From SHLQ01 sp051011575 (lineage in GTDB: Bacteria > Actinomycetota > Acidimicrobiia > Acidimicrobiales > SHLQ01), in contig JBPCTR010000101.1 in the NCBI GenBank assembly GCA_051011575.1, positions 1-19,029 on the forward strand: 19,029 bases of DNA, read 5' to 3'. Numbering within the stretch: position 1 is the first letter of the stretch; every line of letters begins with the position of its first letter. Below are positions 1-6,486 of the stretch, piece after piece. Both the position numbers and the translations under genes were made by a program. Below the pieces are notes generated by a model. That model worked only from the letters and a program-made list of their open reading frames with translations. It did no database searches and was not told the DNA's origin.

Positions 1-149
1 AAGCCCGATGGTACGTCGACGGTCCGGCTGCCGGAATCGTCAGAGTCGGCCGACTCGGACACGGTCTCAGAGGAATCGTCGCCACCGCCACAGCTTGTGA
101 ACGCGAGTAAACACATCGAACAAAAGAGGACCAGAAGTATCCGCCGCAT
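1..149 (-). CDS. Lipoprotein, N-terminal part only (runs off left edge)
   Basis: The start lies at the ATG complementary to 147-149 and the gene continues past base 1, so only 49 residues are visible. They form a short lipoprotein signal peptide: Arg-Arg after Met, a hydrophobic stretch LLVLFCSMCLLAF, then TSC with the lipidated Cys at residue 20. The -3 residue is Phe rather than Leu, so the lipobox is slightly atypical. A Gly-Gly-Gly and an Asp/Ser-rich linker follow, as in many actinobacterial substrate-binding or anchored lipoproteins. The mature domain is outside the window, so no function can be given. There is no clear Shine-Dalgarno sequence upstream. A hairpin at 161-179 separates it from the LigD-like gene on the same strand. 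Confidence 0.7.
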   Translation of the reverse strand, partial: MRRILLVLFCSMCLLAFTSCGGGDDSSETVSESADSDDSGSRTVDVPSG

Positions 150-160
150 GAGAACACCGT

Positions 161-179
161 CGCATCCGGGCAGGATGCG
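161..179 (-). terminator. Hairpin between LigD-polymerase gene and lipoprotein gene
   Basis: This is a perfect 7-bp inverted repeat (CGCATCC / GGATGCG) around a 5-base loop, 20 bases after the LigD-like stop and 12 bases before the lipoprotein start. There is no T-run on the transcribed side, so it would be a U-less terminator of the kind proposed for actinobacteria, or simply a leader hairpin of the lipoprotein mRNA. Confidence 0.35.
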
Positions 180-198
180 GTCAACCGAATGCCTTGAC

Positions 199-1098
199 TC
201 AACGCTCCCGACCGAATCGGTCGTGCGGCGTATCCAGGTCGACGCCGCCGCTGCGAGCGGCCGAGACGATGTCGTCGACCGGAAGGGTCTGCGGCGACAA
301 CGCGGTGTCGACGGCGAGGCGGTCGCCCAGGTCGTGGATCGTCCAGCCCGTGGGCTCTGCGGTGGGTAGCTCGTCCCAACGCATTGGGACAGCGACCGGG
401 GCTCCCGGCCGCGGTCGCAATGAAAAGGGCACCACGACGGTTGCGGTGGGAGCGGAACGCAGCCAATCGACGAAGACCCGGCCGCCCCTGTTCTTCTTGA
501 GGAACTCGGTGGTGAGACGGTGCGGGTCGACGGTCACCGCGAGACCGGCGATCGCTCGGGCTGCCACGGCCACGCGGTCATAGCCGAGCGTGCCGTCGAG
601 CGGAACCCACACGTGAAATCCCTTCGACCCAGTGGCCACCGGAATCCCCAGCACGTCGAACTCGGACAGCACCTCGCGAACCACCCCGGTGGCGACACGA
701 ACCTTCTCGACGTCACCGTCCTCAGGGTCGAGATCGATCACCATCCAGTCGGGATGACCGGGCTGGTCGACCGTCGAGGTCCACATGTGGAACGTAACCG
801 TGTTCTGGTTGGCCAGGTACGCCAGGTCGACAGCATGGTCGACCACCGGATACACGGTGTGTCCGCCCTCACGCTTCGGCACGGGGTGCCGTCGAATCGA
901 ATCGGGGAAGTGGTTGGCCGCGTTCTTCTGCATGAACCCCACGGCGTCGATCCCGCGCGGGAACCGCTGCAGTGTCAGCGGTCGGCCGGCGAGGAAGTCC
1001 ATCATGCGCTCCCCGACCGCCTGGTAGTGGGCCACCACGTCGGCCTTGGTGACACCGTCGGCGGGGTAGATGAGCTTGTCGGGGCTCGACACTTTCAT
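199..1098 (-). CDS. LigD-type DNA polymerase/primase domain protein (stand-alone)
   Basis: This 299-residue protein of the archaeo-eukaryotic primase (AEP) superfamily corresponds to the polymerase domain of bacterial non-homologous end-joining ligase LigD. That domain fills or extends broken DNA ends with nucleotides or ribonucleotides. Visible hallmarks are the metal-binding pair in IDLDPED (Asp122, Asp124), the nucleotide-binding GSKGFHVWVP (157-166) and the third acidic residue in VFVDW (Asp211). The N-terminal part has LTLQRFPRGI and a conserved-looking QKNAANHFP. Its length equals a single polymerase domain: no ligase or nuclease domain is fused, and no Ku or ligase gene is in the window. 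The ATG at 1098 has only a weak ribosome-binding site. It lies 21 bases after the BTAD regulator stop on the same strand, so co-transcription is likely. The family is clear; the exact repair role is inferred. Confidence 0.9.
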   Translation of the reverse strand: MKVSSPDKLIYPADGVTKADVVAHYQAVGERMMDFLAGRPLTLQRFPRGIDAVGFMQKNAANHFPDSIRRHPVPKREGGHTVYPVVDHAVDLAYLANQNTVTFHMWTSTVDQPGHPDWMVIDLDPEDGDVEKVRVATGVVREVLSEFDVLGIPVATGSKGFHVWVPLDGTLGYDRVAVAARAIAGLAVTVDPHRLTTEFLKKNRGGRVFVDWLRSAPTATVVVPFSLRPRPGAPVAVPMRWDELPTAEPTGWTIHDLGDRLAVDTALSPQTLPVDDIVSAARSGGVDLDTPHDRFGRER

Positions 1099-1119
1099 CC
1101 GGCCATGGTGGCACCGGGT

Positions 1120-1863
1120 TCAGGCGTCGGCGACTCGACCGAGCGCTGAGGTCTCCGGCGAGGGCTCCACTCCGAGCTCGCGGAAGAGCGTCTCGCAGCA
1201 CTCGTCGTAAATCTGGCGGCACCGGCCGTGCTCGCCCATCGCGAGGCACGCCTCCATCGCCAACCTGTAGCCGTGTTCGCTGATCGGATCGATTCCGATG
1301 ATCAGTCGGGCCGCGGTGTAGGCCAGCTGCGGATCTCCCTCGAGACGCCAACCATCTGCCAGAACCTCGAGACTCCGAACCCGCCGGTTGACCACGTCGC
1401 GGCGAATCTCGTCGATCCACCGGTGATCGACACCTGGGAGAAAGCTTCGGGCGAGGATGCTCGACGAAACGGTGGCGTCGATGAGCGCAGGAATCACATC
1501 GTCGTGGCGGAGCGAACTTTCGGCACGATCGAGGCGCCTTATGCCGTCCTCCAGATCGACCCAGGCTCCGGCCGGCAGGGTCAGCTCGATCGCTCCGGAC
1601 GTCGTGGTCAGGCGGGACCGGTCGACTCCAGCCCGTGCGAGGGCAGTGCGGATCTTGCTGAGCGTGGCGCTCAGGCTTGCGCCCCATTCAGCCGGCAGGT
1701 CATCGCCCCAGAGGGTGTCGGCGAGTGCATCCCGCGAGATCGGACCGTGGGCGAGAACGAGCGAGACCAACGCGACGCGACCGAGCGAGCCGGGCAGCTC
1801 CGACTCGTCGACGAGACCGGAGGGGCCTTCGATGGAGATTCGCCCGAGGACGTGCACCCGCAC
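1120..1863 (-). CDS. BTAD/SARP-type transcriptional regulator, short form
   Basis: This regulator (247 residues) has an N-terminal OmpR-like winged helix (about 1-95, starting VRVHVLGRISIEG, recognition region LADTLWGDD...LSATLSKIRTAL). A bacterial transcriptional activator domain follows (about 98-240), made of TPR-like helices and ending in the typical FRELGVEPSPETSAL. No NB-ARC or AAA domain follows, so it is a minimal SARP-like protein. Such proteins usually bind direct repeats near promoters and activate secondary-metabolism or stress genes. I chose the GTG at 1861-1863 because the conserved domain begins there. The reading frame stays open upstream to an ATG at 1953, but that would overlap the divergent small gene and adds residues unlike the family. 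A second GTG at 1857 is also possible. It is followed closely by the LigD-polymerase gene. Confidence 0.82.
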   Translation of the reverse strand: MRVHVLGRISIEGPSGLVDESELPGSLGRVALVSLVLAHGPISRDALADTLWGDDLPAEWGASLSATLSKIRTALARAGVDRSRLTTTSGAIELTLPAGAWVDLEDGIRRLDRAESSLRHDDVIPALIDATVSSSILARSFLPGVDHRWIDEIRRDVVNRRVRSLEVLADGWRLEGDPQLAYTAARLIIGIDPISEHGYRLAMEACLAMGEHGRCRQIYDECCETLFRELGVEPSPETSALGRVADA

Positions 1864-1899
1864 CAACAATTCACCAAACTTGTGCCAACTCGATCTCCG

Positions 1900-1905
1900 T
1901 AGTGT
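1900..1905 (+). promoter_or_regulatory. Possible -10 box for the small DUF1059 genes
   Basis: TAGTGT fits the actinobacterial TANNNT pattern. A weak -35-like AACTTG lies at 1877-1882 with a 17-base spacer. Transcription would start near 1912, just before the purine-rich ribosome-binding stretch AGGAGAAGGAAAGGA (1911-1925). This is suggestive only. Confidence 0.25.
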
Positions 1906-1936
1906 CGCACAGGAGAAGGAAAGGACGTGGTTGACC

Positions 1937-2089
1937 ATGGCCGAGCAGCTCATCGAGTGCCCGTGTGGAACCGTGCTTCGGGGCGAATCCCTCGACGCGG
2001 TCGTGCAGGAGGCACAGACACATGCGAAGTCGGTTCACGACCTCGATCTTTCCGACGACGACGCGGAAGCGATGGCACGCCCGAGCTGA
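1937..2089 (+). CDS. Small DUF1059-like protein (50 aa), first of a pair
   Basis: This protein has 50 residues, with an N-terminal LIECPCGTVLRGES (Cys8, Cys10) and a C-terminal helix carrying THAKSVHD (His29, His34), then an acidic tail. It shares its layout (Cys near the start, a GE[ST] turn, an A-rich helix with HxxxxH) with the next gene, which is a clear DUF1059 member. DUF1059 proteins are often described as predicted small metal-binding proteins; their function is unknown. The ATG at 1937 is preceded by a purine-rich stretch ending at 1925. An in-frame TTG at 1931 is an alternative start. The gene runs divergently from the BTAD regulator, so the two probably share a control region (1864-1936). 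Confidence 0.75.
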   Translation: MAEQLIECPCGTVLRGESLDAVVQEAQTHAKSVHDLDLSDDDAEAMARPS

Positions 2090-2142
2090 CCCTCGGAGCG
2101 CCGCTTCGTTCACGCGCACGTCACGACCAAGGAGCGAGAATC

Positions 2143-2316
2143 ATGAAGCAGTTCGCATGCGGAACCCTGATGGAAGGCTGCCCCGGCGTGGTCAGCGGAG
2201 AGACGGAGGAAGAGGTCTTGTCGGCGGCGGCGGCCCACGCCGCCGAGGCCCACGGCCTCACCGACCTGACCGACGACATAATTACCGCGGTGAAAGCGGG
2301 CATCACCGAAACCTGA
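2143..2316 (+). CDS. DUF1059 family small protein (57 aa), second of a pair
   Basis: This 57-residue protein begins MKQFACGTLMEGCPGVVSGE and continues with an Ala-rich helix containing AHAAEAHGL. That is the typical full-length DUF1059 pattern (FACGD..PGC....GE.EEE....HA.E.HG). Candidate metal ligands are Cys6, Cys13, His32 and His37. The ribosome-binding site is AAGGAG at 2129-2134, 8 bases before ATG. It lies 53 bases after the first DUF1059-like gene and is probably co-transcribed. Function is unknown; in other bacteria such proteins occur singly or in tandem in stress or redox contexts. Confidence 0.88.
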   Translation: MKQFACGTLMEGCPGVVSGETEEEVLSAAAAHAAEAHGLTDLTDDIITAVKAGITET

Positions 2317-2333
2317 GCCCAGGAAATCCGGGC
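2317..2333 (+). terminator. Weak hairpin after the DUF1059 pair
   Basis: GCCC ... GGGC arms (4 bp, then a mismatch and two more pairs) lie directly after the DUF1059 stop, without a T-run. It may mark the end of the small-gene transcript before the LLM oxidoreductase promoter. Confidence 0.2.
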
Positions 2334-2354
2334 GGTCGCGTCATGCCTATGGGC

Positions 2355-2360
2355 TAGGTT
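2355..2360 (+). promoter_or_regulatory. Candidate -10 box for a leaderless LLM mRNA
   Basis: TAGGTT matches TANNNT and ends 7 bases before the GTG at 2368, the usual distance from -10 to the first transcribed base. There is no Shine-Dalgarno sequence before that GTG, as expected for a leaderless message. No -35 element is recognisable. Confidence 0.35.
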
Positions 2361-2367
2361 TCGCGGT

Positions 2368-3264
2368 GTGGGCATGACGCGGAGATTCGGGGTCGAATTA
2401 CTCCCTGATCTCGACTGGCCCGAACTCAAACGGCGTGTCGTGCACTGTGAAGACCTGGGCTTCGAGATCGCCACGACGGCAGATCAGTTCGTTGACTGGA
2501 AGAACCCCTCCGTCGCGTGGTTCGACCTCTGGACCCTGTTGGCGGGCTTCGCCGAAGCGACCGAGCGCATCCGACTCGCTCCGCAGGTCGCACAGATCCC
2601 CATGCGGGATCCGGCCACGTTCGTCCGCCAACTCCTCACTGTCGATCACATCTCGGGTGGGCGGGTCGAGGCGGGCCTCGGACTCGGGCTCACGGTCGAT
2701 CCGGGCTACGACATGGTCGGCGTTCCGAACTGGAGCAACCCGGAGCGCGCCGATCGTTTCGCCGAATACATCCGAATCGTCGACGAGCTTCTCACCGACG
2801 CAACCATCGACTTTCGGGGCACGTACTACACCGTCGACCGAGCGTCGGTGCACCCATCGATGCAGGACCCGCGGCCACCGATCACGATCGCAGCGATGGG
2901 ACCACGCATGATGCGGTACGCCGCCGACCATGCCGACACGTGGAACACGATGAGTTTTGGGGCCGGCGCCGAGACGTTGATAACCGATGCGACCGCCCTC
3001 GTCGGGCGAATGGCCTCGGTGTGCGAGGCGGCCGGTCGTGACCCGGCGACCCTACGACACAGCTTCCTTCTTTTCGATGCCGATGCCCGTGAGCGAGGCG
3101 GGCATCTCTTCTATTGGGAGTCAGCGTCCGTGTTCGGAGATCTAGCCGGCGAGCTACTCGATCTCGGATTCGACGAGATCGGCGTTTACTACCCCATCGA
3201 TGCACAACGCGACGTGTTCGAACAGGTGGCCACGGAGGTGCTGCCGGGCCTACGAGCCGGCTGA
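2368..3264 (+). CDS. LLM class flavin/F420-dependent oxidoreductase
   Basis: This 298-residue member of the luciferase-like monooxygenase superfamily (TIM barrel) uses reduced FMN or F420 to oxidise or reduce a small substrate in the cytoplasm. Typical features are FGVELLPDLDW at the N-terminus, LGFEIATTADQF, an ERIRLAPQV segment ending strand 3, DHISGGRVEAGLGLG (a signature resembling D.LS.GR...G.G.G), WSNPERADRFAEYIRIVDELL, and PPITIAAMGPRMMRYAADHADTWN near the substrate and cofactor side. Length is normal for the family. I use the GTG at 2368 because of the leaderless spacing to a -10-like TAGGTT; the ATG at 2374 is an equally good protein start. Whether it binds F420 or FMN, and its substrate, cannot be read from the sequence. 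It appears to be a single-gene unit. Confidence 0.9.
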   Translation: MGMTRRFGVELLPDLDWPELKRRVVHCEDLGFEIATTADQFVDWKNPSVAWFDLWTLLAGFAEATERIRLAPQVAQIPMRDPATFVRQLLTVDHISGGRVEAGLGLGLTVDPGYDMVGVPNWSNPERADRFAEYIRIVDELLTDATIDFRGTYYTVDRASVHPSMQDPRPPITIAAMGPRMMRYAADHADTWNTMSFGAGAETLITDATALVGRMASVCEAAGRDPATLRHSFLLFDADARERGGHLFYWESASVFGDLAGELLDLGFDEIGVYYPIDAQRDVFEQVATEVLPGLRAG

Positions 3265-3279
3265 CTCGTCGCGGCTATT

Positions 3280-3294
3280 GCCGGGGTTCTCGGC
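3280..3294 (+). terminator. Short hairpin after the LLM gene
   Basis: A 15-base hairpin (GCCGGG / CTCGGC with one G-T pair, 3-base loop) lies 16 bases after the LLM stop, with no strong T-run. It is a possible terminator before the hypothetical gene at 3339. Confidence 0.25.
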
Positions 3295-3338
3295 GTGGTT
3301 CAAGATGAAGTTATGGGATTCGAGCACAGACCGTCCTC

Positions 3339-3908
3339 GTGAGATCGCCCGAGATTGCCGATCGTCACGGTGGCCCGGTCGCCGTTCCACGTTGGATCGG
3401 CGACGACGGAGATCTCATCGAAGCACCCCAGCCGTTGGAGCCGGTCGATCCGGCCGAGGCCGTGCGCGAAGCGAGCCTCTGGCTGGCCCACCAAATCTCG
3501 AGCGCCGCTGAGGTCACGGCGACGCCGGGGCCTCGACTCGGCCCCACGTCCGATCAGGCGCCGCGTCGAACCGGGTCCCGCGAAGAGGTGATGGCGCCCC
3601 TGCTCCTCCGACCGTCGTTCGCCTTGGCGCGCGCCCGGCGCGGCGACATGTTCGCGCGTCCCTTCGGAAGAGTGCGAGTTCTCCCTCAGTCGATGGCCTC
3701 GGACGGCAGCTGGTTCTCGTGGACCGCAATCGTGCGAACACGATTGGTGCGACGCAAGGCGACGCTTCGGATCGGCCCGTCGCCATCGGGCAACGTCACC
3801 GTGCTCCAACTCGTGCCGCAGAAACCCCGTCGACATCGGACACGATCGTTCGTGGCTGCAGGCATTCCGGCTCTCGAAGGGATTGCGAGCCAGCTCCGCA
3901 ATCAGTGA
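3339..3908 (+). CDS. Hypothetical protein (189 aa), not recognised
   Basis: The reading frame has 189 codons, starts at GTG 3339 and shows the strong third-position G/C bias of real genes here, so I believe it is coding. An in-frame stop at 3306-3308 limits any longer start. The N-terminal half is acidic (WIGDDGDLIEAPQPLEPVDPAEAVREA, with a helix-like SLWLAHQI). A Pro/Arg-rich linker follows (about 60-80). The C-terminal half is basic, with motifs RPFGRVRVLPQSMASDGSW and LRIGPSPSGNVTVLQLVP. There is no signal peptide or membrane segment. I do not recognise a family. Its last 7 bases overlap the end of the convergent DUF808 gene. Confidence 0.6.
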   Translation: MRSPEIADRHGGPVAVPRWIGDDGDLIEAPQPLEPVDPAEAVREASLWLAHQISSAAEVTATPGPRLGPTSDQAPRRTGSREEVMAPLLLRPSFALARARRGDMFARPFGRVRVLPQSMASDGSWFSWTAIVRTRLVRRKATLRIGPSPSGNVTVLQLVPQKPRRHRTRSFVAAGIPALEGIASQLRNQ

Positions 3909-4840
3909 GCGGCATCGTTCCCGAACGGCAGCTTGGCCACCACGAGGGCGACCGCCGACCCGACGGCGAAGCCGGCCACGGCCGACAGCGCCGTGTTGGC
4001 GAGCCAGGCGAGCAGACCGCCGATGCCTCCCACGTCGTGAACAGCATCCTCGAGATCATGCACGATGTCGTAGGGCAGATCCCACCCGAGTTCGTGAGCA
4101 CCCACGATGAGGATGTGCCCGCCCACCCAGAGCATGGCGGCGGTCCCGATGACCGACAGGAATGTGAGCAGCTTCGGCATCCCATTCACGAGGAGTCTTC
4201 CCAGTCGCTGCGATGACTCGTCGTCTCTTTGAGCCAAGGAGAGACCCACATCGTCCATCTTCACGATCAGTGCCACGAGGCCGTAAACGATCACCGTGAT
4301 CACGATCGCCACGACGACGAGGATCACCGCACGCGAAACCACGCCCTCATCGAGTACTTCTTTGAGGGCGATCACCATGATCTCGGCCGACAGGATGAAG
4401 TCGGTACGAATCGCCCCCGAGATGGTGGCGGCCTCGGCCGCAGGACCCTGCACGGCGGCTGGCACGTCGTGGTCGTGGTCGTCGCCCTTGAGCGCGTGGA
4501 TGATCTTGTGCGCGCCCTCGTAACAGAGGAACGTGCCACCCAACATCAGGATGATCTCGACCAGCGTGGGTGCGATCGCACTGAGCACGAGCGCCGCCGG
4601 CAGGATGAACAGCAGCTTGTTGCGGAGCGAACCCTTCGCGATCTGCTTGATGATCGGAAGCTCGCGGTCGGCTGCGAGGCCGTGTACATAGGCGGGGGTC
4701 ACGGCGGTGTCGTCGACCACCACCCCAGCCGCCTTCATGCTGGCCCGGCCCGCGGCAACCCCCACGTCGTCGATCGACGCTGCGGCGAGTTTCGCCAGCG
4801 CCGCGACATCATCGAGCAATCCGACCAGACCACCGGCCAT
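3902..4840 (-). CDS. DUF808 (YedI-type) inner-membrane protein
   Basis: This 312-residue protein starts MAGGLVGLLDDVAALAKLAAASIDDV, the characteristic opening of DUF808/YedI proteins. It continues with the family region VDDTAVTPAYVHGLAADRELPIIKQIAKGSLRNKL. About five or six hydrophobic segments follow (roughly 76-93, 93-110, 171-195, 222-248, 274-303), with a His/Asp-rich loop near 112-127 and GAIRTDFILSAEIMVIALKEV, also typical of the family. Its role is unknown. The reading frame is open to 4930, but the ATG at 4838-4840 has AAGGAAG as ribosome-binding site 8-10 bases upstream and matches the family start. It is divergent from the YflT-type stress gene and convergent with the hypothetical gene at 3339. 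Confidence 0.92.
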   Translation of the reverse strand: MAGGLVGLLDDVAALAKLAAASIDDVGVAAGRASMKAAGVVVDDTAVTPAYVHGLAADRELPIIKQIAKGSLRNKLLFILPAALVLSAIAPTLVEIILMLGGTFLCYEGAHKIIHALKGDDHDHDVPAAVQGPAAEAATISGAIRTDFILSAEIMVIALKEVLDEGVVSRAVILVVVAIVITVIVYGLVALIVKMDDVGLSLAQRDDESSQRLGRLLVNGMPKLLTFLSVIGTAAMLWVGGHILIVGAHELGWDLPYDIVHDLEDAVHDVGGIGGLLAWLANTALSAVAGFAVGSAVALVVAKLPFGNDAAH

Positions 4841-4972
4841 CGGTTTCACTTCCTTCAAAGGTTGCGTACGGCGGTCCAGAATATTGCTATGGAGCGCCGC
4901 GCCACGCGATCGGCCGATTTCCTGCACCACACGTCTCTCACTGCACCTCTCTCACCGTGTCGCCCGATGTGT

Positions 4973-4991
4973 CCGAGGTTTCAGACCTCGG
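4973..4991. promoter_or_regulatory. Palindrome upstream of the stress gene (candidate operator)
   Basis: This is a perfect 7-bp inverted repeat, CCGAGGT / ACCTCGG, around TTCAG, 22 bases before the ATG at 5014. It lies in the shared region between the DUF808 and YflT-type genes. If transcription starts at or near 5014 it would cover the -35 region and could bind a dimeric regulator. If transcription starts further upstream it would be a leader hairpin. Confidence 0.4.
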
Positions 4992-5013
4992 CTCGATCGG
5001 CAATGCTCTTGTG

Positions 5014-5538
5014 ATGGAGCAACCACCTGACATCGTGCCCGGAGTCGTCCCGGTGCAGCTGGCCACCTACGACGAGTACAAGGAGGCACAGCAAGCCGTC
5101 GACCATTTGTCCGACGAAGGATTCCCCGTGGGCACACTCACGATCGTGTGGAGCGGCCTCCGCCAGATCGAGCACGTGACCGGCCGCCGGACCGTGTTCT
5201 CGGCGGCGAGCGAGGGCGCCTTGTCCGGCATGTGGTTCGGCCTGCTGATCGGCCTCGTGTTCAGCGCATTCGCCGCCGAGGGCGAGTCGGAGATAGGCAT
5301 CATCATCACCTACGCCGTGGTCGGTGCTCTCGGTGTGGCGGCGTGGCGCGCGATCGGCCACTTCGGATTGCGCGGCACCCGCGACTTCTCGTCGACCCGC
5401 AAGATCGACGCCGAGGAGTATCAGGTGTGGGTGGCCCCCGACCGGCTCACCGAGGCGGCAGGCATTCTGGGCGTGGCCCCGCCACCCGCCGCGGGTCCGG
5501 CCGAAGCAGCGGGCGCCGCCGAAGCCAGCCCCGACTGA
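5014..5538 (+). CDS. General stress protein, YflT domain, with two membrane segments
   Basis: This 174-residue protein has an N-terminal YflT/general-stress (GSP17M-like) domain (about 12-60), with VQLATYDEYKEAQQAVDHLSDEGFPV followed by LTIVWSGLRQIEHVTGRRT. Two hydrophobic segments follow (about 68-87 and 93-112), and the Ala/Pro-rich tail ends in a low-complexity AAGPAEAAGAAEA stretch. Members of this family are induced by general stress in several Gram-positive bacteria; the mechanism is unknown. I chose the ATG at 5014 because the domain starts just after it. A GTG at 4957 in the same frame would add 19 residues across the palindrome at 4973-4991. The gene is followed 31 bases later by the Clp-N membrane protein, probably in one transcript. 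Confidence 0.85.
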   Translation: MEQPPDIVPGVVPVQLATYDEYKEAQQAVDHLSDEGFPVGTLTIVWSGLRQIEHVTGRRTVFSAASEGALSGMWFGLLIGLVFSAFAAEGESEIGIIITYAVVGALGVAAWRAIGHFGLRGTRDFSSTRKIDAEEYQVWVAPDRLTEAAGILGVAPPPAAGPAEAAGAAEASPD

Positions 5539-5569
5539 TCGAGACTCGCCGCTCCCGAAGGGGGGAGAC

Positions 5570-6400
5570 ATGTTCGAACGGTTCACCGACTCGGCTCGAC
5601 ACATCGTCGTGGCCGCACAGGAGGAGGCGCGCCACCTGAACCATCGTTCGATCGGAACCGAGCATCTGACACTCGGTCTGTTGCGGGTCGAGGGCGGGAC
5701 GGGAGCGCGCGTTCTATCTGACCTGGGTGTCGACCACGACGCCATCCGTACGGCGATCGTCGCGATGGTTCCTCCGGGCTCCAGACCGCCGGGAGGTCAT
5801 GTCCCGTTCACGCCGCGGGCGAAGATGGTCTTCGAGCTGAGCCTCCGCGAGTCGCTACGTCTTGGCCACGACTACATCGGGACCACCCACATCCTCATCG
5901 CGCTCCTGCGCGAAGCCGACGGTGCCGGCGCCCAGGCGATGGTTGCGAGTGGCGCGGATCTGGCAGCGGTCGAGATGCGGTTTGCCGCGGTGTCGATCGA
6001 GGGCGACCCCGAACCTGCGATCGGTCGGGATGTCTCAACCAATCGACCCACATTGTCGAACCTCGACCCGACCTCGGGCCCGTACTTCAGCAAAGGATCG
6101 GGACCGATGCGCGCATGGCCGAGGTCGCCAATCGTGGGTGCTTCTGGGCTGTCTGTGGTGTTCGTCCTCGTCGCGTTGCTCGCGGCAATCGTCGATCGGC
6201 CGCTGTCCGGATGGGCCTCCGGTGCGTTCGGACTTCTGATCGCGGGCGTCGCCGGCGGAATCGGACTTGTCTTCACCTTCGCGGGCGGCCCCGGCGCGTG
6301 GCACCCACAAGCTCGTGCCACTCGCATCGGCGTGTCGATCACCGTTGCCCTCTTCGGCGTTGGGGCCATGCTCATGCTGATCGACGCGCTGACGGCCTGA
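5570..6400 (+). CDS. Clp N-domain protein fused to three membrane segments, no ATPase
   Basis: This protein has 276 residues. Residues 1-143 closely follow the double-repeat N-terminal domain of ClpC: MFERFTDSARHIVVAAQEEA, LNHRSIGTEHLTLGLLR, then FTPRAKMVFELSLRESLRLGHDYIGTTHILIALLRE. In ClpC this domain binds adaptors and substrates, including arginine-phosphorylated proteins in Bacillus. Here no Walker A/B or AAA+ module follows. A polar linker (144-186) leads to three hydrophobic segments (about 188-208, 216-238, 252-272). It may therefore hold a substrate- or adaptor-binding module at the inner face of the membrane; that role is inferred. The ATG at 5570 has a strong GGGGGAG ribosome-binding site 3 bases upstream. 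The gene lies 31 bases after the YflT-type stress gene. Confidence 0.88.
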   Translation: MFERFTDSARHIVVAAQEEARHLNHRSIGTEHLTLGLLRVEGGTGARVLSDLGVDHDAIRTAIVAMVPPGSRPPGGHVPFTPRAKMVFELSLRESLRLGHDYIGTTHILIALLREADGAGAQAMVASGADLAAVEMRFAAVSIEGDPEPAIGRDVSTNRPTLSNLDPTSGPYFSKGSGPMRAWPRSPIVGASGLSVVFVLVALLAAIVDRPLSGWASGAFGLLIAGVAGGIGLVFTFAGGPGAWHPQARATRIGVSITVALFGVGAMLMLIDALTA

Positions 6401-6486
6401 GGGAGTTCGGCAGGCCGATCGAGGTCCTCGGCCGGCAAGGCGCGGGCCGGTGCACCCTATGGGGTGGACCTGCTAGACCGGATCCC

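Noticed and set aside
1864..1953. BTAD regulator starting at ATG 1953
   Set aside because: It would overlap the divergent DUF1059-like gene and add about 30 residues before the conserved winged helix; the GTG at 1863 fits the family.
4934..4955. Direct repeat TCTCTCAC twice with a 14-base period
   Set aside because: Only 8 bases and low complexity; no relation to a promoter or a regulator could be shown.
6406..6450. Short G/C-rich inverted repeats between the Clp-N and ACT genes
   Set aside because: Several overlapping short stems are possible, as expected in GC-rich DNA, with no T-run or clear single hairpin to call a terminator.
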